Of a stretch of 64,000 nt of DNA, positions 46,693-59,330 are shown piece by piece (position 1 is the first letter of the stretch; each line of letters opens with the position of its first letter). The notes under the pieces are model-generated. The model had not been told where the DNA came from and ran no database searches. It saw only the letters and a list, made by a program, of their open reading frames with translations. The DNA is taken from the NCBI GenBank assembly GCA_008973525.1, contig WACJ01000523.1, positions 1,426,001 to 1,490,000 of the forward strand, in the 5' to 3' direction. The stretch is from Stenopsyche tienmushanensis. Lineage: Eukaryota > Arthropoda > Insecta > Trichoptera > Stenopsychidae. Made by a program: the position numbers and the translations under genes.

Positions 46693-49600
46693 TTAACCTT
46701 CCTTTTCGAAAGGATTTTTAGTCTCTTCTTGAGCAACTTGAGTATCACTGTCACCGGCATCGGAGCTCATCGTAGGTGGATCCAATGGGGATACGCCGAT
46801 ATCTGTATCCGAATCTACGAAAACAATTCTAGGTATATTTAATCACACATTTTAAATACTTATACTATCGAAGAATTAAATTCATACCCAGTCACCATCT
46901 TATTGCTGAATTATTGGGTGCGTGAATAAATTCTCGCCGTTTTTCATGATGTATTGCGCATCTTTCTGGCAGCATTTGAATTTTGCGACGAAAAAATTAA
47001 AAGCTATCCGTGAATCGACCCATTTTATGGTATCTTCATAAGAAGCTGCACGCTATGAGCCATCGATCGGAATACGGCGGATGAGGTAAAACTTCCCATT
47101 TCGTCGTTTCCAAGTAGATTTTGATCGCTAATGTGACATACAGCCTATCAGTGTCATGCTGCAGAACCTTGTTGTGTCTTTGGACATATTGTGGCCGCTT
47201 TTTCTTCAATACTGGTCTCAAACGCATCGATTTGTTTGGTTGGGTTGGAGCAACTCATAATATCTGCACCGTCTGCCCCATTCACCAAGAAGAGCTCCTC
47301 ATAGGAAGAAAAATGAAGACAGGGAAAAACAACCGAGACTGGAGGGCATGCCCAGCGAGATCATCAAACTGATGATTGCCGAGTACCCAGGTATAGTGCT
47401 GGGAGCACTCAATGCTTGCTTGGCAGAGAGGAAATTTATCCAAAAATGGAAAACAGCCAGGCTGGCGCTAGTACCGAAACCAGGTAAGGCCACAATGAGA
47501 CCGCTGTGCATGCTGGACAGTCTTGGGAAAACCTTAGAGACAGTCGAACATCGAAGACAAGTTGTCAGACAGACAGTACAGCTTCAGACCGGGTCGATCC
47601 ACACTTGGAGCAGTGCAGAGAGCAATCGAAATAATACGGAAGGCGTGGAAAGGCTCGGTCAAACAGAGCAAAGACGTCGTGATGATCACGCTCAACATAA
47701 AGAATGCTTTTAACAGCGCCAGATGGAAGCTGATCGTTGACGCGCTCAGGAAAACTTCGAAGTTCCCGAATATATAATTGAGCTCGTCAGCGACTACTTT
47801 AGAGATCGACGTATCTATTATTATGAGACGAGCACAACCAAGAACCTAGAGATGGGTGTTCCGCAGGGATCGCGGATAACATCGTACTGTTGGTGACAGC
47901 TCGACATCCATTGGAAATGGAGGCAACGGGCAAAATCACAATACTCACAATACGATGAAAATACGCCTTTCCACATCTCTCGGCTTTAAATCGCAAGACA
48001 TCAAAGACCATTCCTTTTGTATCATTCCCAAAACTGTTGTTCAATAAACTCCTGATAGTTTCGCAAGTTCAGATTTCATTTGACGCTTCTTTGTCTTCAA
48101 ATTTTTTAAATGCGTTCTCATCAAAATCATTTGAAGCGATTAAACCAATCTTCCGCCAGTTCTTTCCGTCAGAGCATGATTACCATAGGTCTTACTTGGC
48201 ACAAAATTGTTATACCACCATCTGATAGTGAAACGGCAGGAACCTATTCACACGCCCAATACTAAGATACATTTCGTACGAATAATTCTAAATTGATTTA
48301 ATACCTTTATCGGTTTTTCGTTCTTCTCCACTATCATCACTATCAGTACTGCTGAATGCGGGTCTCGCTGCAAAACGAAATTACAGATAACGAAACGTTT
48401 GCACACTTTTGAAAGAACATTTCATAAATATAATACGCAGAGTAATTTTAGCGTTACCTTCGATTGCCGACGGTTTATTATGAACTGGTGTAGTGACTAA
48501 CGGCGGTGCTTTTGGTTTTTGTTTTTTAGCTGCGTTAGGATATTGACAATAAGCACATCTATATGATAGATATTCAAACTCTTCGGGAAGAGCCATACCT
48601 AAAAAAAAAATGTGTTGAAAATATTTTTTCATGAAAATACTATTAAAACTCCATTTAACCTTTCAAGCTCAAGTGACTGCGGATTTCTTAAAATAAAACT
48701 AAATACATGTTGCGTACAATAAGTAATGCATCCAAATGTTTTTGCATTGTTACCCTGATTGATATAAAGGCCTTCTCCGGGATGTCCTTCAGAGCTGATG
48801 TAACATGAGCTCGGATGGTTTCAATTGTGTCGGCCCTTTCAGGACTCTTTTTAAGCGGTCGGGGGAACCAGGTCAGGACTGTAGGAAGGCTGGGGAATCA
48901 ATGAGGTGCGGATCTTGGCCATAAAATCATTGACAATGAAGGTGCTTTGTCGTGATGAAGTTTCCGTGCGTCTTTGTGTTCAAATCTTTGGTTACAATGA
49001 GTTTAGAGTTTCTGCTATCCATTGAAGGCCCAAACATCCATCCACCACGGATCTCGCCAGCAACATATGGATAAGCAATCGTTTACAAAGGTCTGCTGAA
49101 TTAAAATTAATGTTTCAATAGAACGATGTATTAGGCCGTATTACATAGCCTCATAAAGAGGTTCATGGGAACGTACGTTCTGACTCTTTGACAGAGTCAA
49201 TTTTTAAAAGGCGCATTAAAGCTAATATTCCCCTCAACCTAACTCATTAGGTTAGAATGCGCTGTGATGTATCATCGCGTCTCAAAAAAATTGTACGCTT
49301 ACTTATTGAATGCACCCTGTATGCATGCAAAGCAGTTGTATTTAGTTAGCACATGGGCTTACTAATTTAACCCTCTGGCTGCTATGATGTTTTTCAAAGT
49401 ACCGTCGAAAAATGGTACTGAATTTTGGAAAAAAATACAGTAATATATTATTTAATTCAATACTTCATTGGGTCGGTCGCAATTATATCGGTCGGTAGTT
49501 GAGAGTAATCGATATGCGCAACAATACGTTGATTCGAAATACCTTTCTACTCATTCAAGCGCGAATAAGGCATATGACGCAACGCTGGGAGGTAACGCCA

Positions 49601-52600
49601 CAATTGCCCAACTGTTAGACCAAATATTCTATTTCAAATTACTGCGCGGCATTCTTCTGCTATAAGATAGCAAAAAGATCTGAATATCAGGATTTATGCT
49701 CGTCGTTGTGAACAAAATAATCGAAATGGGTGGCAATTTTAGAATATTTTTTTACTGGTGTACCGCCGATTATAACGCAGTAATTGAAATTGATAAACCT
49801 ACATGTGAAAAATGTTTTCGACCACCGACGCCCTCTCACACAGAAAGTATTTACAATCGACGTCATCAACGATGTTGTTAGCAGTCCTCGACAGTTTCGC
49901 AAACAACGATATATCGCTCTTCAGCAGTTTAAGGGTTAGCATGCTCTATGCCACATGAGCTACGGATGAACAGGACAAACATTGCTTATCATGTCATAGT
50001 TAATTAATTAACAAAGTTTTGGAGAGCTTGAAAGTTTAAAAGCTGTTCAAAAATACCATTGTGTCCTAAGCATTGTGAGCATATAAGTGCATAGCGGCTT
50101 CCGGGACCATCTCCTACAAGATAATCGACGAGACGATCGAAAGCACCACCACTAGCTGACAGTACAGGCCTCGGTAATTGAGGAACCTAAAAAACGGAAC
50201 ACAAATCTTAGTAAAACATTAATATAAACATTCAAAATAATATATTACGTAGCAAGAACATACTCTCATAGGAGTCATTGGATTATTATTTATACCGGGC
50301 CGAGCTAAGTTATTTGAAACTGCGACAGCAGAATTATTTAATGGCCCCATTCTAGCAACTGGCCCAACTTGCCTCTGACGCAATTGTGCTGGCGTTGCTA
50401 AAAGATAAATAGTTATTTAATAAAGCTGTGGAAATATATTAACATGCACAGTTGCACGCTTTATTTTAATAAATATTACAATGTAATTAAAGTATCTTAA
50501 TATTACCGAGGGCATTGGAGGCTGGCATGATTTTGACGGGAGTATTATTTTTATCAGATATAGCGGCAGGAAATACTTCTTTTGTATCCCCAAACTTGTC
50601 TAAAATTTCCTTTGCATACTGAAATGAAAATTGAAAAAAAACATTTTTTCGCTGTTTAATTATACATTCCTTTTTATCCAAGATATTTTTTAACATGTCG
50701 TATTTTTCACGACTTTGTTTTTGGGAAAAAAGATTAAGTTGCCATTCATTAAAGATAATTCTTGTAAATCATAGGCTATTTAAAAGTCCACTAATTAAAA
50801 GAGATACACAATAAGCTGTAAATATGACGAATAATTCACACATTTATCAAAAAATTAATATATTTCACATTCGTAAACATGTTAATCGCATTGATATATA
50901 CCCTTACTAACATCTACATTGTTGTAAATAAAAACAAGGAAACTATGCCATAAATAAATTTAAAATATAGAAGAAATTGCATTAACACATCTTATACGAG
51001 GCCAGTTTAATCAAAGATTATACTTGTAGCGGGCATCTCCGCATTTTATGAGATCTGTCTTTCACTTACGCAAAAGATATTTGAAATCTATTCTGATTCG
51101 TTTGCTTTTATTAGAGGAACCCATAGTTAATATCGTTTTTTTGAGGCATCATCTTCAAAATAGTCTTTTTCAGTCTGTACAGTAGGAGATATGTAAAGCT
51201 ATACACTTTTTCAATAGCGTATAAAAAAGAAAGCGACAGAGCCTACGAAGAACATCTGCGAGATTTATGGTGATATATTGCATGAACAGAATCGCGGGAG
51301 GAGTGGCCATTTTCAGAAAAAAGGAAATTGTTCATTCCACCATCAGAACTCCTACTTCTCACGCTCTCGAGACAGTCGCCATCCAAATAATCTTGGATTG
51401 TGACATCTAACTCATAGACGTTGCAGCGTGTAATCCGCCTCCCCTGGATCTCCTTCCGAGCGAGCTATCTCAATTGTTCAGTGTGGGTGAAAGAGCGTTG
51501 GTTGCCGGAGACTTCAATGCAAAACACCAGCAAAGGAATTTTTGTTTTTTTTTGTTTGCGAAGGGGGGATTTTTTTTGTTTGGACCACCAAAATGGTGGG
51601 ATAAAAACCCAATAAAACCCCCCTCCTCTTTTGCTGCCACTTTGGGGCAGCCATGTGTCCCTTCTTGAGCTCTTCCGTTGTCAGCTCAACTCGTTGGGGA
51701 TATTTCCATTGGTCGCCTTCTCCTATGTTTGGCAACCTTCTTTTGCTGCATAACGAACTTTTTGTATTTGCACCACGCATTCCATGCCCTAGTATCCTTG
51801 GGCATTGAAGGAATCATATTGTTCCCAGCTCCTCATGTAGAGTATCCCTTTAAACGCTCCACACAGACGAATTTTGTGTGTGCGGCATCATCATAGCCTG
51901 CTCCACAGTGATGGTATTCCGGGCCAGCCTATTTTCCTATTTTATTAAGGCAGCTACCGAAGCAGTCATGCCCGGTAAAGACCTCGGTAAGGTGGTGAAA
52001 GAGCTGACCATGTTTCCTTCTTCATTCTTCCAGGTCTTTGATCAGTCGGTACGTCCACTGACTTTTAGTGGAACTGTCCCATCGGGATTGCCACACCGCC
52101 ATCGTGGTTCCACTGGCCGCCTTCTTTGTTTTTCTTTTTTGGACCACCTGTCTCTCTTGGGCGAGCAGGTTAATTGGCGGTTTAGCAGTCAGGTACCAGG
52201 ACAGCATCTTCTGGCACTATGCGGTATGCAGCAGCCACCTTGATTGCACTTCTTCTCTGGACTCTAGCCATGTTGAACCTCTTTCAACTTGCATTGCCTT
52301 GGCCCATATTGGTGCACCATACAACAGCACTGAATGCACTACTTCTTTGTAGTCTTCTTCTGCTAGTTTTTGGGCCTTCGATATTAGGCATCAAACTGGT
52401 CAGATCCTCCACGATGTTAGCTGCCTTCCCCGTGTGTGCGGTGAAGCGGAGCTTGTCATCGATTTCCACCCCCAAGTATCGAACAGATCTTGAGAATTTG
52501 ATCTCACATCCATCGATAATCGTAAGTGAAGGCGCAAGTTTCCTACATCTTGTGAAGAACAGTGCTTCCGTCTTTTGGACAGCGAGCTCTAGTTCAGCTC

Positions 52601-55600
52601 CTGTTAACCATGTATTCGCTTTTTGCATTGTGTCTTCACAAGTCATTCGTAGACGCCTATAATTAAGGATAATCCGATGCTGTCCATTGCAAAATATCAG
52701 ATATAATCTACATATTCTAATCCAACACTTGGGAGGATCATTGATCGGCCTCAAGATTCCCCAACGGCTCAACATCAGCAGATTCTTGCAAGAAAATCAA
52801 CAATTAAGTCCATTTCTTCGTCATTCAATGACTGGTGATAAGAAATGGGTTTTCTATGCAAACACGAAGGAAAAAACAGTGGTTAGATTGTGGAGAAAAG
52901 GCTATTTTAATCGGCAGACATGTCCATCACCATGTCACCATGCGTCACCAGATCAAAACTTTAGTTAGTTCTATGGAAGGGTTGAAAACCGTCCTTTCAG
53001 ACTATTTTTAGTCGATTCCCGCTGGATTTTATGAGAAAGGCAAAGGAAAATTTAAAAAGAGGTGGCAGAAATTGAGAAGAAAAGTTTAATAATGGCAAAA
53101 AAACGACATCATTTATGGGAACATCTAATATAATGACGCATATATAATAATAATCACGTTTTTCCCCTTCTTACGTTAAAAATGAAACCTTTTTCGTGTA
53201 AATGCAAGGTTAAATTTTTTTGCAAACGACCAAAAATCAATATTAATTAGCAGTAAATTTATTCACATCCGGTCTTTTCAAATTTAAAATGGATAGATGA
53301 TGCACAAATGACAAAACTATGATATTCAATCTGTATGAAATAACATGAAAAAATTACATACGTGAATATAGGATTTTAAGCAGCGTAAATCGTGTTTACA
53401 TTGACGTACCTTGTAGGTTTCTTTATCCATAACTTCTTCTAAAATTTTCTTTTTCTCAGCCCTCATGTCTATCAACTGCGTTTTATTCTTTTTCAACTTC
53501 CATTCATAGTAACGCGTAAGTACGGCACGAAGAACCACCACTCTGATAGAAAACAAATCAAAATCATTACATTACATTGAAAAATTAGACTTTATAAATG
53601 CATCGGATGAATCCATCTATATACCTACATAATTGGAAATACCAGCAGCGGAGTAGAATATAAAAGCACCTCTTTCCAACTCGTCAATCGGAAGTAAAAA
53701 TAAAAGAGGATCACAGAGAGTATGTATAGGCCGATAGAAAATACCATCAAGACGCCGATGACTCGTCTTCTTTGCTGCTCGGTGCTATATCCATATTGCT
53801 CAATAGAGCGGATGCTCTTCTCCAGTTCTTCCAAAACTTGAAAAGTAGTTCTTTTACGCTGCAAAAAATCAATAAAAACAAACACGTTATATTAATATCA
53901 AGTTGAATATATTCACACGCATAATTAGTTCCAAACGAGCCGTCGAACAAACGATCCGATTTTTTAACCCGATTAAATGCCATTTTCATCGTCAATTAAA
54001 TGCTATATTGTATCCAAGAATGCCGCATAATAATTGGCAATCAGCTTTCAAAAATTTAATTACAGCCCGACAAGAGAGAAATTGAATTGTTCATGAAATA
54101 TTTATGAATCCAAACGAACAAAGACCGGCATCGAGCACTGTGATTATTATTCATCAAAGTGCATTCGCTTTCATGCAAATGTTTTAGGTCGCCCAATATT
54201 TGTAGCGTATATACGATTTTTAAATAGCGCACGGTCTTTCTTATTGCGTTTTCTAATTGCAATGCCGAAATATTCGTATTTCGAATCGAGGAGTCGATCT
54301 CGAAAGCTATACGAAGTCTTTTAACGGTTTATTTTCATAAACAAATACATAATTTCGTATGAAAAGAATGCGTTATTCGGGCGCTTGATAAAAACGAGCC
54401 ACCGTACATTTGTTACACTTATCATTAAAGGGCAAAAGTACAATATTTGCAGTCGTGATAAAGTTAAGAGATCATTCCGAAAGGTTAAACTTGTTTTTAA
54501 AAGCTTCAATAAATCTGATTACGTACATTGATAAAAAACGCTATGAAATAGAAATTCAGAATTGTGCATTGCTTCAAATATGCGACTGCAACTTTCGCTT
54601 TCGCTATGTTGCAATTGAATTTTTAGTCGTCGCTCTTCTTATGCAACTATTGATTGTTGAAAAACTTAGTTTTATAACAATTTATATCTCTTTTATCCGT
54701 GTATTATATACGGATATATCGGAAGTGCCGAAAATAGGTGTCGTTTTATAGACGTAATAAAAAAACGATACAATATTAATCAATAATATATTATTCCTCT
54801 GAATCTATTACAGTTTGCTATCTGGTCGACAGTTTTTGAATTCTTCTGTTGTAGAAATGTTTCAGTTCGGAAGCAATTTGTACACTAATACGGGTGACGT
54901 AAATTAAAGGGACGTCAGATGAAAATGTGATTAATTCAACGGCGTGCGATCCGCAATTGCCAAATATAGTTACGTACTGTTCAAAGACCTACATAGAATA
55001 GAATATCGGTTACTTTTGAAATTAAAATTTATTATGAGTAAAGCGAATGAACGAATGATAAACGAGGAGTGTCAAAAACACAAGGAAATTGAGAAACTAA
55101 TTGACGGCTGAGATAAGAACACGTAGATAATTTAACATATATATTAAGGTACGTTTATCCAATTTCATTCAAATAAATTTGAAAATGATCTCAAGATAAA
55201 ATTGACTTGAATACATTCTTCCAAAAGATAATTTCAAGCGTTTTAAGCATTTATATTCGGTGTACACTGAGAATCCACTAGACCAGGGATCGGTACTCCG
55301 CTAAGTGAGAAGAGCCAATTATCACGGAAACAGGATAACAAAGCTACCAGAGAGCCGCATACTGTGTACTCTCGATCCGTGCTAACTGCTTAACTGCAAG
55401 GGAGATTCAAATATAACCCGGAATTTCGCTGTACAAATTTATTAATCTTCTAATATATAAAAATGAATTGGGTTTTGTTCGTTCGAAATGCGCCGCCATA
55501 CCGTTCATCAGATTGCGATACAACTTCGTCTACTTATTGCTAAGGATTCCGCGAGTGACATAGGCATAGTCTAATATATAAAAATTTGATGTTTGTTTGT

Positions 55601-58580
55601 CCGTATTTAATGCGCTGCCATACCGTTCATTCAATTGCAATAAAACTTTGCCAACTTATTGTTTGCACTTTCTCAAATAATATAGGTATAGTACAATTAA
55701 CTTACAGTAGATCTTATATATTAAAATCGATGTTTGTTCATATTTATAATAAAACCAACAAAATAAAATATTTAATTCTATCATTTCTAATTAAACAAGA
55801 ACTAAAACGCACCGAATACCAGCTAGTTTATTTTCCAAGAAGTTCTTCTTCGAGACCTTGTGCCGATATATAACACACAAAGAAATTTACTTGTGCTGTA
55901 TCACCGATATCACATGACTCATCAGCTGCAATTGATATTGCGGAAATCATATGCTTCGAATGCTACCACTTGCATGCGATTCATATTGACTAACGCGAAT
56001 GTGGTAATGTGCGCATGGGTTAAAGAGCGGTAGGGAGTACGCCGTGCGAGTCAAAGTTTGTTCGGAGGCTCAATCTCATACACTTATAAGTTATAAGACT
56101 GCCTGAAATGAGATGAAAGTGGAGTTTATATCCGAAGAAACGTCTATGCAAAGAGTCACTCCTGCACTATACTATCGTTCCCAAGAAAACAAAAATATCG
56201 TCCGAGCACAATTCTTTGGATACGTGGCAAGAATAAGCAAGGACAAGATGAAGATGACCTTTACATCCTGAACCGATCAAATCAAGAGCGCTTCAAGCTG
56301 TTCTGTGGTTGGAACGGAGAGTAGTTGTATTGCAGGCGGATTGGAGGTCACAATCCTCAACAATGAGGGACCAATTTAACAGAAAGTTAAGAATAAGAAA
56401 AAAAAATTAAGACCTTATATTCTGGCGAAATTAATAATTAGTATTAATAAATATCAAGTCATCTATATTGCGTTCATTTGAATGCGGGTATTACTCAAAA
56501 TAATTTGGGGGAAATACAGGATACGGCAGGGAAATTTCCTAATGTATTTGAAACACGCAACCAGTAGCGTTTCAATTGAAAGAGCGGGATCTAGTGTTTG
56601 TTGTCTTAAAGACTATCTTAAATGTGTCTCTGTAATATGGAAAAAATAATTAAACCGATATGCTGTTTGTTACTTATTTTTAAAATAAGGAAGTTTTCTG
56701 CCTACCGCACCCTGGAGCAGCATCAAAACTCGTCTATCTCAATGCGTTGACCAGAACAGAGGTCACCGCTTTGATATAATTTTTAAATCGTAATAAATAA
56801 AAACTCTAATTGTCTCTCGGTAGCATGGATAAAATAAATAAACTGATATCTCCTATTTGCGTTATTCATTTTTAAAATAGTTTTCCTGCCGCATCCCGCG
56901 TACAATTAATTTATCGCATAAAACGTTCTTAATTTCGCTTGGAAATTCCGTATGATGAACGTAAAAAAAGGAATAATTCCGCTGTGAATGTGTGTGCTAA
57001 TTTTTTATTGTGACGCACATTTTTTTCTGGATATTTAGATGGTGCCAAAAAAATGATCGATGACTATTCAAGCGGTTTTTTTTGTACATTAATTATAAAA
57101 TATTTTGCCAAAAATTATTCCGCACGTTCATATATCGTGAGGACCTTATGCTCATTCATTTGAATCTTTTTTCTGCGCTTTTTATGCGTTCCGGAGGTTT
57201 GGTTGGTGAGCTCTTCGACCAAACGGTTGGGGTGTGTGTTTAGTCTTTGTTTATACTTTTGACTGTGGCTTTCAATATCCTGTTTCACTGTAGATATGTT
57301 TAGTTCTCTGTATACGATGTCGTTTGTCATGTACCATGGAGCATCGCCTATAGTATGCAGCACTTTGGACTGAAAGTGTTGGAAAATGTCAATATTCATT
57401 TTAATTGCGAGTTGCTTTATTTACTTACTGATGTGCATTTTCCATATTAAGCGTCTGTCCAAGTACATACCGAGATATTGTACTACGTTTGCTTGTGGCA
57501 GTGGTGAAAGTGACACGGGTGGATTTGGTTTCATTAGCCTTTATGTGCCAATTCTTGAGCCGTTTCTGTATGTTGTTGATATACTGTTGCGGGGTCGTTA
57601 TGCAAAGTCAGAATAGCTGTGTCGTCAGCAAAGGTAGCAGTTTATTGTGGTGTCTATTGTCGGAATGTTGTCGACGAAATCCAAATTAGTGATTAGGTTG
57701 TTTTTCTCAATTATTGGCTTGAGTCTCTTCAGTAGTAGTTTTTGAAAAATTTAGGAAATTATTGGGCGATTGTATATCCTTGTCGGGCTTGTGGATTAGA
57801 ATAATCTTAGCCACCTTCCATTGCGGAGGAAAATAGCCCATTTTTTTAATCGCATTGAATGTTTGCACCAAGAACTTTTGATAGGAAGTTCCTTTACCAT
57901 TCTTCCCGTAATCGTCCCAAACATAAATACACGTCGAATTCACGATGTGTGTATAAGATATGGGTTGCGTTTAAATATTTCAATTCCGATTGATGTAAAT
58001 GAACATTGTTTTTATTGTAATTACGATATATAATGGCACGTTCCTTAAATGATAGCATGAAGGTCGTTCTTGTATTTGAATACTATTTACGTTCGTACCT
58101 GATTTAAATGAGTCATGTGTGAATATAAATTTAGAAGTGATTTAATTTATCGAATCGTTTTGGATGAATTGAATATTGAAATGACGATATTAAAATAAAA
58201 CCGATGATGGCGTAGAATGAAAGCGAAACTTTTTGCCCCTCGGCTTTCATCGGTGATATTTGAAATTGTCGATTTAATGCATGTCGATAATTGAAATAGA
58301 TTTTGAGTGGAATTGTTCGAAGTAGTGGAATCTGACATTTTGTGTAAATACTGGTAAGAAACGAGGCACGTCGAGGAGTATTTATAGAAGCGATTTTATC
58401 GTTTGTAGAATTGGCCAAGTTTTGTAGTTTTGAAGGGTCAGGTTCGGCGCCAAATGTTCCAACCGTCAGTGACGTTTTGAAAATAGAACGTCTAAAAAAA
58501 GAGCGAATATATTTAGAGTGCATACGTCAGGCGTCAGGACGTTCGGGACTCACCCGGAAGCGCGAGACGATGAGGCCCAT
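46693..58580 (-). CDS. Lnpk: Endoplasmic reticulum junction formation protein Lunapark
   Basis: Lunapark stabilises three-way junctions of tubular ER. Nine minus-strand exons with GT-AG borders and matching phases give 363 residues: 58554-58580, 53629-53858, 53410-53542, 50507-50618, 50264-50397, 50057-50186, 48458-48598, 48305-48367, 46693-46814. Exon 1 encodes only MGLIVSRFR, the N-terminal (myristoylatable) start seen in the family. Residues 10-41 are a charged coiled coil, 42-65 and about 73-95 are two membrane segments, and 96-130 a second coiled coil with RAEKKKILEEVMDKETYK. After a Pro/Asn-rich linker comes the Lunapark domain: FDRLVDYLVGDGPGSRYALI, then the zinc ligands C248/C251 (CSQC) and C270/C273 (CAYC). 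The tail is acidic (STDSDDSGEE) and ends KNPFEKEG. No stops or shifts interrupt it. Introns 1, 3, 6 and 8 carry transposon remnants. It is convergent with the secreted-protein gene. Confidence 0.95.
46900..47245 (-). mobile_element. Mariner transposase C-terminus in Lunapark intron 8
   Basis: Minus strand reads KRPQYVQRHNKVLQHD, AIKIYLETTKWEVLPHPPYS, and after a break MLPERCAIHHEKRREFIHA. These match the C-terminal part of mariner transposase around HDNARPH...PHPPYSPD; the catalytic residues are damaged. Confidence 0.75.
47280..47940 (+). mobile_element. Non-LTR reverse transcriptase fragment in Lunapark intron 8
   Basis: Plus strand reads MPSEIIKLMIAEYPGIVLGA, KWKTARLALVPKPGK, PLCMLDSLGKTLE, then in a shifted frame LSDRQYSFRPGRSTLGAVQR, VVMITLNIKNAFNSARWKLI (first catalytic Asp changed to Asn), IIELVSDYFRDRRIYYYET and MGVPQGS. 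A fragment ADNIVLLVTARHPLEMEATG follows directly, so the segment between GVPQGS and the YADD box has been deleted. R1-type RT, antisense to Lunapark. Confidence 0.85.
48706..49323 (-). mobile_element. Mariner/Tc1-like element with imperfect inverted ends in Lunapark intron 6
   Basis: Left end GTACAATAAGTAATGCATCC and, on the other strand, right end GGTGCATTCAATAAGTAAGC align over about 38 bp. The minus-strand frame near the left end is open: ETIRAHVTSALKDIPEKAFI then TMQKHLDALLIVRN, a typical transposase C-terminus. The rest is broken and shorter than an autonomous element. Confidence 0.6.
49460..49890 (+). mobile_element. piggyBac-like transposase fragment
   Basis: Plus strand reads VVESNRYAQQYVDSKYLSTH and SSANKAYDAT, similar to the E-T-N-x-Y-A-x-Q...H-S-R-A-N-K-W block near the start of the piggyBac DDE domain. 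A second open piece (49696-49880) ends in a Cys-containing tail. Assignment rests on one motif block. Confidence 0.4.
51237..51560 (+). mobile_element. Non-LTR endonuclease (APE) fragment in Lunapark intron 3
   Basis: Frames around 51290-51540 read GGVAIFRKKEIVHSTIRTP, SHALETVAIQII and VGERALVAGDFNAKH, the last being the conserved GDFNAKH active-site box of apurinic endonuclease domains in Jockey/R1-type elements. It ends abruptly in a T-rich stretch at 51545-51575, where an oppositely oriented copy begins. Confidence 0.8.
51560..52760 (-). mobile_element. R1-like non-LTR element, RT 3' part and C-terminus, minus strand
   Basis: From right to left: MQKANTWLTGAELELAVQKT, ALFFTRCRKLAP, SVRYLGVEIDDKLRFTAHTG, AANIVEDLTSLMPNIEGPKT (RT thumb region), then AVWQSRWDSSTKSQWTYRL and LIKDLEE, and a C-terminal tail with GMRGANTKSSL and QKRRGVLLGFYP. 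It is the same family as 4000-5610, which has the same WQSxWDSST block and 3' end. Several frame breaks. It shares the transcription direction of Lunapark. Confidence 0.85.
52735..53090 (+). mobile_element. Mariner transposase fragment in Lunapark intron 3
   Basis: Plus strand reads RFLQENQQLSPFLRHSMTGD followed by KKWVFYANTKEKTVVRLWRK. The usual GDEKWV box is GDKKWV here, so the first catalytic acidic region is altered. After a deletion, SSMEGLKTVLSDYF resembles the region near the C-terminus. Confidence 0.75.
53860..57100 (-). other. Distal part of Lunapark intron 1
   Basis: Intronic. It holds a family A repeat cluster at 55440-55800 with satellite pieces at 56660-56930 (annotated separately) and otherwise AT-rich DNA. 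The open frame at 54410-54751 has no family motif or exon context and is not called. Confidence 0.5.
55440..55800 (+). repeat. Interspersed repeat family A, copies 5 and 6, with tails at 56660-56930
   Basis: Two tandem units carry CCGCCATACCGTTCATCAGA and GCGCTGCCATACCGTTCATT with the shared downstream text TTGTTTGCACTTTCTCAAAT. The end motif CTGCCGCACCCTG / CTGCCGCATCCCG recurs at about 56700 and 56890, matching 42470. The arrangement suggests nested or tandem insertions of one family. Confidence 0.5.
57110..58000 (-). mobile_element. Jockey-clade non-LTR element remnant in Lunapark intron 1
   Basis: Minus strand, right to left: FNAIKKMGYFPPQWKVAKII and LIHKPDKDIQSPNNF (start of Jockey RT), then after a large deletion VVQYLGMYLDRRLIWKMHI, IKQLAIKMNI, and a long clean C-terminal frame with KVLHTIGDAPWYMTNDIVYR and VKQDIESHSQKYKQRL ending at 57115. 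The 3' side has a T-run on the plus strand at about 57076, compatible with a short poly-A tail. Same orientation as Lunapark. Confidence 0.88.
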
Positions 58581-58850
58581 GGCGAAGGGGCGACGGAGCG
58601 AGGAGGCGAGATCGGAGGCAGCTGTCGCGACTGTCACAGGTCTCGCGAGCCGGGGAACATGACGGCTGTCACCCGCAACACTCCTCTCGCCGTCACCGCC
58701 GGTCCCGTCTACCGGTTGTCGACTTGCCGCGTCAAGAACGAACCCTTCACTTTGGCCGACGTCGCGCAACAACCGACCATTGCCGCTGCGCTCTTTTATC
58801 TGTCAGACATCGCCCCCCGTTCAAAAGGGCAAAATAAATAACGCGACCAT
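58530..58850 (-). promoter_or_regulatory. GC-rich CpG-dense 5' region of Lunapark
   Basis: About 300 bp around exon 1 are far richer in G+C and CpG than the surroundings, with CTCGCGAG at about 58643 (a palindromic core-promoter-like motif). It extends upstream of the ATG at 58580, as expected for a promoter and 5'UTR of a widely expressed gene. The open frames within it on both strands are by-products of base composition. Confidence 0.55.
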
Positions 58851-58859
58851 ACCTAAATT

Positions 58860-59165
58860 AAAATATATTCTTAAATGCGTCTACAATTATTGGATTATGA
58901 TGTGAATAATAAAATATCATAGATAAAATATATGGGCGTTTTTCAATAAAATGGGCAACTCCTGATGCTCAGCGTACAGCATCCATTTAAATGACGCTGA
59001 TCTGTTTATTATTTTATCAATATATTTTAAATTACATTGAATAAATTTGATCAAAAATTATTAATAAATCCATTTGTTTAATATAAAAAATAACTTGAAG
59101 TGGAAAGAATTTTATTTATTTAAGAAAAGATAAAAATACAGTTAAAAAACAGATAAATAAAACAC
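58860..59165. other. Intergenic, no gene seen
   Basis: AT-rich 5' flank of Lunapark, ending where the hAT fragment begins. The text GGGCGTTTTTCAATAAAATG at about 58933 resembles a transposon end but has no visible partner. Confidence 0.35.
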
Positions 59166-59169
59166 CAAA

Positions 59170-59330
59170 AAATTCGAATATTATTTTGAAAATATGCCCG
59201 AAGTAACATTAAAGCATCGAGTGATTCGTCATTTAGCCTGAATCTGATTTTGAAAGTCAGGCAACTTGCTGCTGAAAATGTACGCTCAGTCTCCACACTC
59301 GTTGGAAGTATCGTCATCAGATATTTAAAT
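59170..59330 (-). mobile_element. hAT transposase C-terminal dimerisation domain remnant
   Basis: Minus strand reads ILPTSVETERTFSAASCLTF, IRFRLNDESLDALMLLRAYF. This is the hATC signature (…PATSAESERxFSxAG…RxRLxxExLxxLxFLR…). Only this C-terminal piece remains. Confidence 0.8.

Noticed and set aside
54410..54751. 113-codon plus-strand open frame
   Set aside because: Inside Lunapark intron 1, low complexity, with no motif or splice context.
58518..58841. 107-codon plus-strand frame in the GC-rich block
   Set aside because: GC-rich DNA has few stops; the minus strand contains the genuine Lunapark exon 1 and its 5' region.
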